This document shows, in pieces, positions 1 to 8,602 of a stretch of DNA of 64,000 bases (the first letter of the stretch is position 1; each line of letters opens with the position of its first letter). The position numbers and the translations under genes were made by a program. Source of the stretch: JACDCY01 sp964350145 (GTDB lineage: Bacteria > Gemmatimonadota > Gemmatimonadetes > Gemmatimonadales > Gemmatimonadaceae); the NCBI GenBank assembly GCA_964350145.1, contig CAYGJL010000012.1, positions 1 through 64,000 of the forward strand, read 5' to 3'. Below the pieces are notes generated by a model. That model was not told the origin of the DNA, made no database searches, and was given only the letters and a program-made list of their open reading frames with translations.

Positions 1-41
1 GCTGGCCGCTCGCAGCTTATCCGTTCTATGTGGTAGTTGCC
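1..41. repeat. Partial copy of intergenic hairpin repeat (family 2)
   Basis: The words gctggccgctcgcagctt and ttctatgtggtagt match the right arm of the complete hairpin at 59452-59599. They also resemble the degenerate copy at 15556-15625. The window edge cuts the element, so only one arm is present. It lies just past the 3' end of the minus-strand gene that follows. Confidence 0.5.
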
Positions 42-428
42 CTATCGAATCCGGTAGCTGCCCGATGGCGGAGGGCTTTCAGGCGGCTGATCTTCGGGAT
101 CCCGCCGGCGCGCGGCCCCACGGTTCAGCAGCGTCTCCTTCAGGTACGCGCGGTTCATGATCCCGCCCACCGCTAGGAGGACAGCGCCGAGGAGGACCGC
201 AACAGTTCCGAATCGCCAGATATCGCTGCCTATGAGCGCGGCGGCCATGGCGGCCATGCCCGCTCCGATCAGAACCTGCCCGTTCCGGTTCCTTTCCGCC
301 CTCGCACGCCGGCGCCGCTCGCGGAACCGGTGCAGCCCATCGGCCACAAAGGCGTCGTAGATCACGGCGGCCGCGGCCAGCAGGACCAGGACTCCCAGGC
401 CTATCGGGACGTACTCGAGGCGCATCAT
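42..428 (-). CDS. Small membrane protein of unknown function
   Basis: A 128-residue protein with a hydrophobic segment at about residues 7-25, a basic stretch rich in Arg at about 33-47, and two further hydrophobic segments at about 53-70 and 73-92. The tail is polar and Pro/Arg-rich. This suggests an inner-membrane protein with three helices and a charged cytoplasmic loop. I do not recognise a family or catalytic motif. It is divergent from hslV, and the 60 bp between them must hold both promoters. Two adjacent ATG codons start the frame. Confidence 0.6.
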   Translation of the reverse strand: MMRLEYVPIGLGVLVLLAAAAVIYDAFVADGLHRFRERRRRARAERNRNGQVLIGAGMAAMAAALIGSDIWRFGTVAVLLGAVLLAVGGIMNRAYLKETLLNRGAARRRDPEDQPPESPPPSGSYRIR

Positions 429-488
429 CTGAAGCTAGCGGCGCGCTCCCGCGAAAGGGCCGGGCTGTCGGAGTGATATTATTCCTGG

Positions 489-1037
489 ATGCCCCACACG
501 CTCCCGGTCATCCGCGCAACCACGATTCTCTGCGTCCGCCGCAACGGTGAAGTCGCCGTGGGCGGTGACGGCCAGGTCACCATCGGCGAGACGGTGATGA
601 AGTCGAACGCGCAGAAAGTGCGACTCCTCCGCGGCGGAAAGCTCGTTGCGGGCTTCGCCGGCGCGGCGGCCGACGCGTTTACGCTCTTCGAGAAGTTCGA
701 GGAGAAGCTGGAGAAGTATCCCACGAATCTGCAGCGCGCCGCTGTGGAGCTGGCCAAGGACTGGCGCAGCGATCGAGTGCTGCGGCGGCTCGAAGCTTTG
801 CTTGCCGTCGCGGACGCTAATCACGGTTTTATCATCTCCGGCACCGGCGACATCATCGAGCCCGACGACGGCATTCTCGCGATCGGCTCGGGCGGCTCGT
901 ACGCGCTCGCCGCGGCGCGCGCGCTCGTGGCGCACACCGAGCTCCCCGCGCGCGAGATCGTGCGCAAGGCGCTGGAGATCTCCGGCGAGATCTGCATCTA
1001 CAGCAACACGAACATCACGGTCCTCGAGCCCACCTGA
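489..1037 (+). CDS. hslV: ATP-dependent protease subunit HslV (ClpQ)
   Basis: Peptidase component of the HslUV (ClpYQ) cytoplasmic protease, an N-terminal-nucleophile threonine peptidase of family T1. The sequence shows the mature N-terminus TTILCVRRNG preceded by ten residues, so Thr11 would be the nucleophile after removal of a short propeptide. GGDGQVT and the GSGGSYALAAARAL stretch are also typical of HslV. The length of 182 aa is normal. The stop overlaps the hslU start by one base (TGATG), so the two are translationally coupled. Confidence 0.97.
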   Translation: MPHTLPVIRATTILCVRRNGEVAVGGDGQVTIGETVMKSNAQKVRLLRGGKLVAGFAGAAADAFTLFEKFEEKLEKYPTNLQRAAVELAKDWRSDRVLRRLEALLAVADANHGFIISGTGDIIEPDDGILAIGSGGSYALAAARALVAHTELPAREIVRKALEISGEICIYSNTNITVLEPT

Positions 1038-2485
1038 TGGCGTCTCCCCGCACGCTCCAGGCGCTCGCGCGCCTGGCCGATCTGACGCCCAAGCTGATCG
1101 TCGCCGAACTCGACCGGTACATCGTTGGGCAGGACGAAGCCAAGAAGTCCGTAGCGATCGCGCTGCGCAATCGCTGGCGTCGCCAGCGCGTGCCCGACGC
1201 GATTCGCGACGAGATCTCGCCCAACAACATCATCCTCGTGGGCCCCACCGGTGTGGGAAAAACGGAGATCGCGCGCCGGCTGGCCAAGCTCGCTGGCGCG
1301 CCTTTCATAAAGGTCGAGGCGTCCAAGTTCACCGAGGTCGGCTACGTCGGCCGCGACGTCGAGTCCATGGTGCGCGATCTCGTCGAGAGTGCGATCGCGA
1401 TGGTTCGCGCCGAGCGTGAGGAGGAAGTCGCGGACCTGGCGCAGGAGCGGGCGGAGGAGCGGATTCTGGATCTGCTGCTCCCGCCGCCGCCGTCCATCGC
1501 CAAGACGGCCGCCGAGCAGAAGGCCGAGAACGGGCCGCACGTATTTCTCGTCTCGAGCCAGGGCGAGGCCGCGCAGGAGCTCGACCCGTCGCAGGAGCGG
1601 CACGCGCGCACGCGCGAGAAGCTCCGCAACCTGCTGCGCGAGGGAAAGATGGAGGACCGCGAGGTCACCGTCGAAGTCACGCAGCAGTCGCCGATGATGT
1701 TCGACGTGATGGTGCCGCAGGGCGCACCGGAGGGGATGGGCAACTTCTCCGAGATGCTACAGGACATGCTGCCCAAGAAAAAGAAAAACCGCACAGTGAA
1801 GGTGTCGGAGGCGCGGCGCATTCTGCTGGAGCAGGAGCTGGAGAAGCTGATAGACAGCGACGATCTCACCGCCGACGCTCTCGAGCGTGTGGAGTCCATG
1901 GGGATCATTTTCCTGGACGAGATAGACAAGATCGCGGGGCAGCGCGGCGCGCAGGGCGGGCCCGACATCTCCCGCGAGGGCGTGCAGCGCGACCTGCTGC
2001 CGATCGTCGAAGGGTCCAACGTGCAGACCCGCTACGGCATGGTGAAGACCGATCACGTGCTGTTCGTCGCTGCCGGCGCGTTCCACGTGTCGAAGCCGAG
2101 CGATCTCATTCCGGAGCTGCAGGGCCGGTTCCCGATCCGCGTCGAGCTCAAGCCGCTGACGGAGCAGGATTTTGTGCGCATCATGACCGAGCCGGAGAAC
2201 GCGCTCACCAAGCAGTACGCGGCGCTCATCGCTGCGGACGGCGCGTCACTCGAGTTCACAGAGGACGGGATCGCGGAAGTCGCGCGCACCGCCGCGCACG
2301 TGAACGAGCGCATGGAGAACATCGGCGCGCGGCGGCTGCACACGATCATGACGACGTTGCTCGAGGACGTGCTGTACGAGCTGCCGGACCGCGGCGACGC
2401 GCCGGTGAAGATAGACGCCGCCGCGGTGCGCGAGCGGTTGAAGACCATCGCGGAGGACGAAGATCTGCGGAGGTACATACTTTGA
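1037..2485 (+). CDS. hslU: HslUV protease ATPase subunit HslU (ClpY)
   Basis: AAA+ unfoldase that feeds substrates to HslV. Walker A is GPTGVGKT at residues 69-76 and Walker B is GIIFLDEID at about 289-297. The conserved run EASKFTEVGYVGRDVES follows the first strand. At 482 aa it is longer than the E. coli protein (443 aa), mostly through the intermediate domain between the Walker motifs, which contains QQSPMMFDVMVPQG. The C-terminus DLRRYIL fits the tail that docks into HslV. The start is fixed by coupling to hslV. Confidence 0.97.
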   Translation: MASPRTLQALARLADLTPKLIVAELDRYIVGQDEAKKSVAIALRNRWRRQRVPDAIRDEISPNNIILVGPTGVGKTEIARRLAKLAGAPFIKVEASKFTEVGYVGRDVESMVRDLVESAIAMVRAEREEEVADLAQERAEERILDLLLPPPPSIAKTAAEQKAENGPHVFLVSSQGEAAQELDPSQERHARTREKLRNLLREGKMEDREVTVEVTQQSPMMFDVMVPQGAPEGMGNFSEMLQDMLPKKKKNRTVKVSEARRILLEQELEKLIDSDDLTADALERVESMGIIFLDEIDKIAGQRGAQGGPDISREGVQRDLLPIVEGSNVQTRYGMVKTDHVLFVAAGAFHVSKPSDLIPELQGRFPIRVELKPLTEQDFVRIMTEPENALTKQYAALIAADGASLEFTEDGIAEVARTAAHVNERMENIGARRLHTIMTTLLEDVLYELPDRGDAPVKIDAAAVRERLKTIAEDEDLRRYIL

Positions 2486-2517
2486 CGCATCGCCTGTGTC
2501 GCGCCGGGGCGCTTCGC

Positions 2518-2590
2518 GCACCCGTCGTCCTCGGCGGCTACGCTCGCAAACTGCGCTCGCTAAGACGCCGCCTTGGGACGACGGACGCGC
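2518..2590. repeat. Intergenic hairpin repeat (family 1)
   Basis: In the hslU-argF gap, ccgtcgtcc at 2522-2530 pairs with ggacgacgg at 2576-2584, and ggcggc at 2533-2538 pairs with gccgcc at 2567-2572. On the reverse strand the loop side reads gcgtcttagcgagcg. The same word is found in the larger hairpin at 5804-5900, so the two are copies of one element in opposite orientation. Confidence 0.7.
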
Positions 2591-2624
2591 GCAGCGTCCT
2601 TGGCGCTCCCATACCTGACATTGT

Positions 2625-3542
2625 ATGACAGAACGCGTTCACCGCGACTTCCTCGCGATCCCCGACTTCTCCCGGGCGGAGTACGCCCAACTCTTCGCGC
2701 TCGCCGAGCGAATGCGCGCGGGCCACTACCGCGAGAAGCCGCTGGCGGGGAAGGCGCTCGCGATGATCTTCATGAAGGCCTCGACGCGCACGCGCGTGTC
2801 GTTCGAGGTCGGCGCGTGGCAGCTCGGCGGGCACGCGCTCTTTCTCTCGCCGCGCGACGTGCAGCTTGGCAGGGGCGAGCCGATCGCGGATACGGCGCGC
2901 GTGCTGTCGCGCTACGTGGACGGGATAATGATCCGCACCTTCGCGCACTCCGAGGTGGAGGAGCTGGCGAAGTTCGCCGACGTGCCGGTGATCAACGGGC
3001 TCACCGATCTCTCGCACCCGTGCCAGATCCTCGCCGACATTCTCACCGTGCGGCAGCACCTCGGCGAGATCAGCGGCAAGAAAGTCGCGTGGATCGGAGA
3101 CGGCAACAACATGGCGAACTCGTGGATCGAGGCCGCCGGCGTGCTCGAGTTCGAGCTCGTGCTGGCGTGTCCCGAAGGCTACGATCCGGATGCGGCGATT
3201 CTCGCGGCCGCCGGCGAGCACGCGCGCGTAGTGCGCGATCCGGCCGAGGCGGTGAAGGGCGCACACGCGGTGAACACCGACGTGTGGGCGTCCATGGGCC
3301 AGGAAGAGGAGCAGGCGCAGCGCGAGAAGGCGTTCGCTGGCTACCAGGTTGATTCCGCGCTGATGCAGCAGGCGCACAAGAAGGCGATTTTCCTCCACTG
3401 CCTCCCCGCGCATCGCGGTGAGGAAGTCGCGGCGGAGGTGATAGACGGGCCGCAGTCGCGCGTCTGGGACGAAGCCGAGAACCGGCTGCACGCGCAGAAG
3501 GCGATCATGGCCGTGCTGATGGGAGGAGAGCAGCTGATATGA
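2625..3542 (+). CDS. argF: Ornithine carbamoyltransferase
   Basis: Transfers the carbamoyl group from carbamoyl phosphate to ornithine to make citrulline in arginine synthesis. The carbamoyl-phosphate loop STRTRVSFE begins at Ser53. HPCQ is at residues 131-134 and HCLPAHRG begins at His258; the Cys of HCLP is the usual ornithine-site residue. The length of 305 aa is normal. The stop overlaps the next start by four bases (ATGA). No other arginine gene is nearby. The repeat upstream separates it from hslU, so it probably has its own promoter. Confidence 0.95.
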   Translation: MTERVHRDFLAIPDFSRAEYAQLFALAERMRAGHYREKPLAGKALAMIFMKASTRTRVSFEVGAWQLGGHALFLSPRDVQLGRGEPIADTARVLSRYVDGIMIRTFAHSEVEELAKFADVPVINGLTDLSHPCQILADILTVRQHLGEISGKKVAWIGDGNNMANSWIEAAGVLEFELVLACPEGYDPDAAILAAAGEHARVVRDPAEAVKGAHAVNTDVWASMGQEEEQAQREKAFAGYQVDSALMQQAHKKAIFLHCLPAHRGEEVAAEVIDGPQSRVWDEAENRLHAQKAIMAVLMGGEQLI

Positions 3543-4039
3543 CGCAGCCAAGAGAGAACCCGGCCTCGGCCGACGCGCTCATGGAAGGAGATGAGGCGCC
3601 CGACTTCACGGCGGACACCGACGAGGGCGTGCCGTTGGCGCTGAACACGCTTCAGGGGAAGCGCGTGGTGCTGTATTTCTATCCCAAGGACGACACGCCG
3701 GGCTGCACCATCGAATCGTGCGAGCTGCGCGATGCGCACCCGAGCATCACCGCCGCTGACGCCGTAGTTCTCGGTATCAGCCCGGATTCCGCCGCCTCGC
3801 ATCAGAAGTTCAAGAAGAAGTTCGATCTGCCGTTCACGCTGATCGTGGACGAGGGACATCACATCGCGGAGCGGTACGGCGTGTGGAAGCCCAAGAAGTT
3901 CGCGGGGCGCGAGTTCCTCGGCGTCAAGCGCACGACGTTCATCATTGGGCGCGACGGCCGGATCGCGAAGATCTTCCGCGACGTGAAGCCGCGGGGGCAC
4001 GCGGAAGAGGTCGAGAATGCGTTGGCCGAGCTGGCCTGA
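3539..4039 (+). CDS. bcp: Peroxiredoxin, BCP/PrxQ type
   Basis: Thiol peroxidase that reduces hydrogen peroxide and organic peroxides with electrons from thioredoxin. The motif FYPKDDTPGCTIESCELRD gives the peroxidatic Cys56 and, five residues on, Cys61 as the likely resolving cysteine, as in E. coli Bcp. The length of 166 aa is a little above usual because of a polar N-terminal extension of about 15 residues. It overlaps argF by four bases and is presumably co-transcribed with it. Confidence 0.93.
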   Translation: MTQPRENPASADALMEGDEAPDFTADTDEGVPLALNTLQGKRVVLYFYPKDDTPGCTIESCELRDAHPSITAADAVVLGISPDSAASHQKFKKKFDLPFTLIVDEGHHIAERYGVWKPKKFAGREFLGVKRTTFIIGRDGRIAKIFRDVKPRGHAEEVENALAELA

Positions 4040-4118
4040 GGCATGGGCGCGCAGTAGGTCCGCCGAAATGGCAGAAATGGGCTAGACCCAGCGGGTTACG
4101 CCGGGGATATTTGAGGTA

Positions 4119-5291
4119 ATGGCCTCTCCAACCCCAGGCGTGCCCACTCCGCCGCCCCCGAACGCGCTGGACACCTCGCCGACAGACCGGCCCGCCCCAG
4201 AGCCAATCCGCACCCCCTTCCACGATATCCATGTCGCCCTCGGCGCCAGGATGGTGCCGTTCGCCGGCTACGTCATGCCGATCCAGTATCCCGCCGGGAT
4301 CACCGCCGAGCACAAGGCGGTGCGCACCACGTGCGGTCTGTTCGACGTCAGCCACATGGGCGAGTTCATCGTCCGCGGCGAGGACGCGTGCGACTTCCTG
4401 AACTACACCACGACGAACGACGTCAACGCGCTCGAGGTCGGCCAGGTGCAATACACCACGATCCTCAACGAGCGCGGCACGATAGAGGACGACTGCCTCG
4501 TGTACCGCGCCGAGGACCACTACATGCTGGTGGTCAATGCGTCGAACCGCGCGAAGGATCTCGCGCACATCGGCAAGTACAGCGCGTCGTTCGAGTGCGT
4601 GATCGAAGACATCAGCGACGCGACCGCGCTGCTCGCGCTCCAGGGCCCGCGCGCGGCGGAGATTCTCGCGCCGCTCACCGACGCCGACCTCTCGACGATC
4701 AAGTACTACTGGTTCGACAAGTGCTCCGTCGGCGGCGTGCCGCGCGTCACGATCTCGCGCACTGGCTACACCGGCGAAGACGGCTTCGAGCTGTATTTCC
4801 GGAACGAGCACGGCCCGGCGATCTGGGACGCGCTGATGAAAACGGGCGCGGTCACGCCCGCGGGGCTCGGCGCGCGCGACACGCTCCGGCTCGAGATGGG
4901 GATGGCGCTCTACGGCAACGACATTGACGACACCGTCACGCCCCTCGAGGCCAACCTCGGCTGGCTCGTCAAGCTGAAGAAGGATGAGTTCGTGGGGCGC
5001 GACGTGCTGCTCGGGCAGAAGAGCGCCGGCATCCCGCGCAAGCTCGCGGGCTTCGCACTGCACGACCGCGTCGTCGCGCGGCACGGCTATCCGGTGTTCT
5101 ACAAGGGCGCGCAGGTGGACGTCGTGCGCAGCGGAACCATGAGCCCGACGCTGAACGTTCCGATCGCGACCGCGTATCTCCCGCCCGACGGCGCTGCCGA
5201 GGGATCGAAGGTGGAAGTCGAGATTCGCGGTCGCCGCGTAGAGGGAACCGTGCAGGAGCTGCCGTTCTACAAGCACGGCACGCACCTCTAG
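4119..5291 (+). CDS. gcvT: Glycine cleavage system T protein (aminomethyltransferase)
   Basis: Moves the aminomethyl carbon from the lipoyl H protein to tetrahydrofolate. Conserved stretches include FAGYVMPIQYPAGI near the N-terminus, LFDVSHMGEF, GYTGEDGFELYF, and GARDTLRLEMGMALYGND. The first 30 or so residues before TPFHDIHVALGARM are Pro-rich and not part of the usual domain; a GTG at 4140 is an alternative start. No gcvH or gcvP lies next to it, so the system is not encoded as a single cluster here. Confidence 0.93.
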   Translation: MASPTPGVPTPPPPNALDTSPTDRPAPEPIRTPFHDIHVALGARMVPFAGYVMPIQYPAGITAEHKAVRTTCGLFDVSHMGEFIVRGEDACDFLNYTTTNDVNALEVGQVQYTTILNERGTIEDDCLVYRAEDHYMLVVNASNRAKDLAHIGKYSASFECVIEDISDATALLALQGPRAAEILAPLTDADLSTIKYYWFDKCSVGGVPRVTISRTGYTGEDGFELYFRNEHGPAIWDALMKTGAVTPAGLGARDTLRLEMGMALYGNDIDDTVTPLEANLGWLVKLKKDEFVGRDVLLGQKSAGIPRKLAGFALHDRVVARHGYPVFYKGAQVDVVRSGTMSPTLNVPIATAYLPPDGAAEGSKVEVEIRGRRVEGTVQELPFYKHGTHL

Positions 5292-5301
5292 CGCCGCACC
5301 C

Positions 5302-5790
5302 GTGCGCGTCGCCGTCCTCACGATCTCCACCTCTCGCGCCGCGGGCACCGGCGCCGACACTTCCGGCGACGCCATCGTCGCGTGGATCAACGCCGGCAAG
5401 CACACGCTCGCTGCGCGCGAGCTCGTGTCCGACGACGGCCCCGCGATCATCGCTCGTCTCGTGGAGTGGTGCGACTCCGACAGCGCGGACCTGATTCTCA
5501 CGACCGGCGGCACCGGCCTCAGCCCCACGGATGTGACGCCGGAAGCGACTCGCGTGGTGATCGAACGCGAAGCCCCCGGCATCGCTGAGCGCATTCGATC
5601 TTTATCACTCGAGAGCTTCCCGCGCGCGGCACTGTCTCGCGGCCTGGCCGGCGCGCGCAACAAGACTTTGATCGTGAATCTCCCGGGTTCGCCCAACGGT
5701 GTGCGCGACGCTCTGTCCGCGCTTGACCCGATCGTCGTCCACGCGTGCGACGTCCTCCGCGGTTCCGCCGTCCACGAACGGGGCAAATGA
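5302..5790 (+). CDS. mog: MogA/MoaB-family molybdopterin adenylyltransferase
   Basis: Predicted to adenylylate molybdopterin before metal insertion. The motifs TTGGTGLSPTDVTPEAT and NLPGSPNGVRDAL are the signature of the MoCF-binding fold, and the latter favours the MogA branch over MoaB. The length is 162 aa. It starts at GTG 5302, ten bases after gcvT stops, so it is probably in the same transcript. A partner gene, moeA, lies at 51.9-53.1 kb. The assignment to Mog rather than MoaB is tentative. Confidence 0.85.
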   Translation: MRVAVLTISTSRAAGTGADTSGDAIVAWINAGKHTLAARELVSDDGPAIIARLVEWCDSDSADLILTTGGTGLSPTDVTPEATRVVIEREAPGIAERIRSLSLESFPRAALSRGLAGARNKTLIVNLPGSPNGVRDALSALDPIVVHACDVLRGSAVHERGK

Positions 5791-5803
5791 CACTAGTGCC
5801 AGG

Positions 5804-5900
5804 GCAGGCCGAGGGACGACGTGTCCCCCAAGGTCGCGTCTTAGCGAGCGTAGTGTGCTCGCGTAGCGACCACTGGGGGACACGTCGTCCCTCGGCCTGC
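5804..5900. repeat. Large perfect hairpin repeat (family 1)
   Basis: The 27-base arm at 5804-5830 is the exact reverse complement of 5874-5900. Inside it, ggtcgc pairs with gcgacc and gcgagc with gctcgc. The inner word gcgtcttagcgagcg is shared with the element at 2518-2590. It fills nearly the whole gap between the Mog gene and the sigma-54 regulator. There is no T run, so it is not a classic terminator. Confidence 0.85.
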
Positions 5901-5911
5901 GCGGAACGAAG

Positions 5912-7453
5912 ATGAAAGTCCTCATCACGCTCGCGGACGTCGAGACCGCAGTCCGCTTGAATGCGTTACTCGAAGCCGACGACATCGAGACCGCGCTCAC
6001 ATCGCCGATGGACGACATGGCGAGGGAGATAGAGCGGGAGAAGCCCGACCTCATCGTGTTCACGGGCGGCCTCGCCGAGCCCATGAACCTGCACACCGCG
6101 AAAGAGCAGCTCTGGAGCGGCGTCGCCGTGATCGGTCTCGCCGATATCGCCGACCGCAATCTCGAGAACCGCCTCCGCGCCGCCGGCTTCTCGGCCGTGT
6201 ATACCAAGCCCATCTCCCCCGACGAGCTGTTTGGCGTCGTGCGCCGCCACCTCGACCGCGTGCGGCTCGCGAGCGAGACCGGGCTGTACGGCGAGTCCGA
6301 GGCGATTCGTGAAGTCCTGGTGAAGGTCGAGCAGATGGCGCCGGTCACGAGCACCGTCCTCGTCGAGGGCGAGAGCGGGACTGGCAAGGAGCTCGTCGCG
6401 CGCGCCATTCACAGATTGAGCCCGCGCCGCTCCAAGCCGTTCATCGCCGTGAACGTGAGCGCGCTGCCCGAGACCCTGCTGGAGAGCGAGCTGTTCGGGC
6501 ATGAGAAGGGCGCGTTCACCGGCGCCGCCGAGCGCAGGATCGGCCGGTTCGAGCTGGCCAACACCGGCACGCTGTTCCTGGACGAGATCGGCGACATGCC
6601 AATCGCCACGCAGGTCAAGCTCCTCCGCGTCCTCGAGGAGCGCGAGATCACGCGGCTCGGCGGGACGGCCACGATCCCGGTCAACGTGCGGGTGGTGAGC
6701 GCGACCAACCAGCCGTTGCGGCAGCGGGTCGAGGAAGGGTTGTTCCGGCCCGACCTCTATTACCGGCTCAACGTGCTGAGCATCTACCTGCCGCCGCTGC
6801 GTGAGCGGCGCGAGGACATCGTCCTGCTGGTGCGGCGGTTCATTCGCGAGTTCTCCGAGCGGCACGACCGCCCATTCCACGGTATCTCGGCCGAGGCGAT
6901 GCAGCTGTTGGTGGAGTATCCGTGGCCGGGGAACGTGCGCGAGCTGCGGAACCTGATCGAGAGCATGGTGGTGTTGGCGCCCGGGCGGGAAATCGGGCCG
7001 CAGGACATTCCCCGGCAGATTCGCGAGGGTGGCGCGGCTCGATTTCTCCCGGTGCACGTCGGGCCGGTGCTGCGCGACACCGACGCCGCGCACGGGCGCG
7101 AGCTCGAGTTCATCCTGCGGAGTCTGGTCGAGCTCAAGCTTCAGATGGAGGAGCTGCGCCGGCGGGTGGACGACCAGGGCGCTGGCGGCTTGCGCGAGAT
7201 CGCCGGGTCGGAGCGCTTTCATCAGATCGCGAGCGCCATCGAGCCGCAGGATCAGCCGCCGCCGCCGAACGCAGTGACGATCGAGCCCGGGATGACCATG
7301 GCGGAGATCGAGCGGGCGGCTATCGAGGCAGCTCTCAGGGAGACTCGCGGCAATCGTCGGCGAGCTGCGCAGATACTCGGCATCGGCGAGCGGACGATGT
7401 ATCGCAAACTGCGAGATTACGGTCTCGTCGCCGTCGAAACCGAGCTGAGCTGA
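5912..7453 (+). CDS. Sigma-54-dependent transcriptional activator with degenerate receiver
   Basis: An NtrC-family activator. It has a receiver-like domain at about residues 1-120, an AAA+ sigma-54 interaction domain at about 128-360 and a Fis-type helix-turn-helix at about 470-510. Walker A GESGTGKE begins at Gly153 and the sigma-54 contact loop GAFTGA is at 200-205. Walker B is TLFLDEIGD. The receiver lacks the phospho-acceptor: Thr51 sits where the Asp should be (PDLIVFTGG), and the acidic pair near the N-terminus is incomplete, though the distal Lys (YTKP) remains. It is unlikely to be controlled by normal phosphorylation. No kinase gene is adjacent. Confidence 0.92.
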   Translation: MKVLITLADVETAVRLNALLEADDIETALTSPMDDMAREIEREKPDLIVFTGGLAEPMNLHTAKEQLWSGVAVIGLADIADRNLENRLRAAGFSAVYTKPISPDELFGVVRRHLDRVRLASETGLYGESEAIREVLVKVEQMAPVTSTVLVEGESGTGKELVARAIHRLSPRRSKPFIAVNVSALPETLLESELFGHEKGAFTGAAERRIGRFELANTGTLFLDEIGDMPIATQVKLLRVLEEREITRLGGTATIPVNVRVVSATNQPLRQRVEEGLFRPDLYYRLNVLSIYLPPLRERREDIVLLVRRFIREFSERHDRPFHGISAEAMQLLVEYPWPGNVRELRNLIESMVVLAPGREIGPQDIPRQIREGGAARFLPVHVGPVLRDTDAAHGRELEFILRSLVELKLQMEELRRRVDDQGAGGLREIAGSERFHQIASAIEPQDQPPPPNAVTIEPGMTMAEIERAAIEAALRETRGNRRRAAQILGIGERTMYRKLRDYGLVAVETELS

Positions 7454-7517
7454 GGCGTTTTTCGCGCCCGATTTTTCTTGCACTACAGCCAGAAAAACCG
7501 CATATTGAATTGTGGTT

Positions 7518-7553
7518 GCGCGTACGCGGAAGAATCTTGCGGCGCGCTTTTTT
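7518..7553 (+). terminator. Probable intrinsic terminator after the sigma-54 activator
   Basis: gcgcg at 7518-7522 pairs with cgcgc at 7543-7547, with an inner cgc/gcg pair, followed by a run of six T (7548-7553). It lies 65 bp after the activator stop codon. The next gene starts about 50 bp later and so would need its own promoter or read-through. Confidence 0.5.
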
Positions 7554-7599
7554 GTGAGGCTTTTCCCCACCTGCGGGTGATCCCGTCACGACGAGCTTT

Positions 7600-8307
7600 T
7601 TGACCTCTCCACAGTCACCGATCGCCGGCAGTGTACTGCCTCTGAAGCGGGCCGAGGATCTCATCTCGACGCTCCCGGGTGTGATCTCCGCGCGGATCGT
7701 CGCCGGGGACACGGGCGCCGTCAACGAGATCCACGTGTTGACGACGGCCGAGTATCCGGCCAAGCAGACGGTGCGGAACATCGAGAGCGCGTTGATCGCG
7801 CATCTGGGGATGCGGGTGGATCACCGGAAGGTGTCGGTCGCGATCACGAGCGAGACCGGCCGGCCGGAGTCATCTGTCTCCAAGGTGACAGAAAAACAAG
7901 AAATCCCTGGCCGGATTTCGGCTGGCCGGCATATTTACTTCGAGGACGTGGAGGTCCGCGGGTCCCGGGCCAAGGGTACCACCTGTCGGGTGACTTTGCG
8001 GAAGGGCACGGACGCTTTTGTGGGTGAGGCCGAGGGGGTCGAGAGTGAGCGGTCGCGGGTCGAGCTGGCCGCGCGGGCGACGTTGCTGGCGATCTCGCGG
8101 GCCTATGGGGACAAGAAGCTGGTGTTCGAGGGTGTGAGGATCATGGACATCTTCGAGCGGACGATCGTGATGGTGGGTGTAACCGCGCATGTGGGTCGGG
8201 ATAACAGGGTATTGACGGGGACTTGCGAGGTTAGGGAGAGCGCGGAGACAGCGAGCGTTCTGGCGGTCCTGGACGCGACGAACCGTTGGCTGGAATACAA
8301 CAGGTAG
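7600..8307 (+). CDS. Conserved hypothetical protein, two-domain
   Basis: A 235-residue soluble protein without signal peptide or membrane segment. Residues about 18-75 form a compact alpha/beta-looking unit (LPGVISARIVAGDTGAVNEI and following). After a polar linker at about 88-105, a second beta-rich unit runs to the end. I have seen similar first halves in unannotated proteins but cannot name a function. The frame starts at TTG 7600; no in-frame ATG or GTG precedes the conserved part. It stands alone between a terminator-like hairpin and a 295-bp gap. Confidence 0.65.
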   Translation: MTSPQSPIAGSVLPLKRAEDLISTLPGVISARIVAGDTGAVNEIHVLTTAEYPAKQTVRNIESALIAHLGMRVDHRKVSVAITSETGRPESSVSKVTEKQEIPGRISAGRHIYFEDVEVRGSRAKGTTCRVTLRKGTDAFVGEAEGVESERSRVELAARATLLAISRAYGDKKLVFEGVRIMDIFERTIVMVGVTAHVGRDNRVLTGTCEVRESAETASVLAVLDATNRWLEYNR

Positions 8308-8602
8308 CGATTTCTTTTGGGCTGGCTCGCGTGGTGCGGGCCTGTGGACCTTCAAGAGTCGAGACGACTAGAGGAAAAAGGAACCCCCGACCCTGGCAAG
8401 AGCGGAGTACGAGCGAGGCGAGGCCAAGCGTTAAGAGCGGAGCCAACCAAGACAGCATACGACAGCGAGCGCTGCGTGTGACTACCCATTGGGAGGTGAC
8501 GCTAAGTGAGTTTTCTGGCTGAGCTTATCTGCGGTTTTTTCGCAGCGGCTTTTCGAGATTTGCATACGTGGGGTTGATCGGGGCGGGGGTTCCAGTCTAA
8601 AC
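8308..8602. other. Intergenic region without recognisable gene
   Basis: A 295-bp stretch, lower in GC than the DNA before it. It holds an A-rich patch near 8370-8400, a short palindrome cccattggg near 8485, and a small hairpin ctgcg/cgcag around a T-rich loop near 8528-8545. None matches a tRNA, SRP RNA, tmRNA or riboswitch that I know. It probably contains the promoter of the HD-GYP gene. Confidence 0.4.

Noticed and set aside
3942..5786. 614-codon open frame on the minus strand opposite gcvT and the Mog-type gene
   Set aside because: It is an Arg/Val/Asp-rich shadow of two genes with complete family motifs; no motif or signal is visible in its translation.
5804..5900. Factor-independent terminator of the gcvT-Mog transcript
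   Set aside because: There is no T run after either arm, and the element recurs elsewhere in reverse orientation, so it is treated as a repeat.
8560..8602. tRNA-like 3' half (ggggttgatc, gggttccagtc)
   Set aside because: No matching acceptor stem, anticodon arm or D arm can be drawn upstream.
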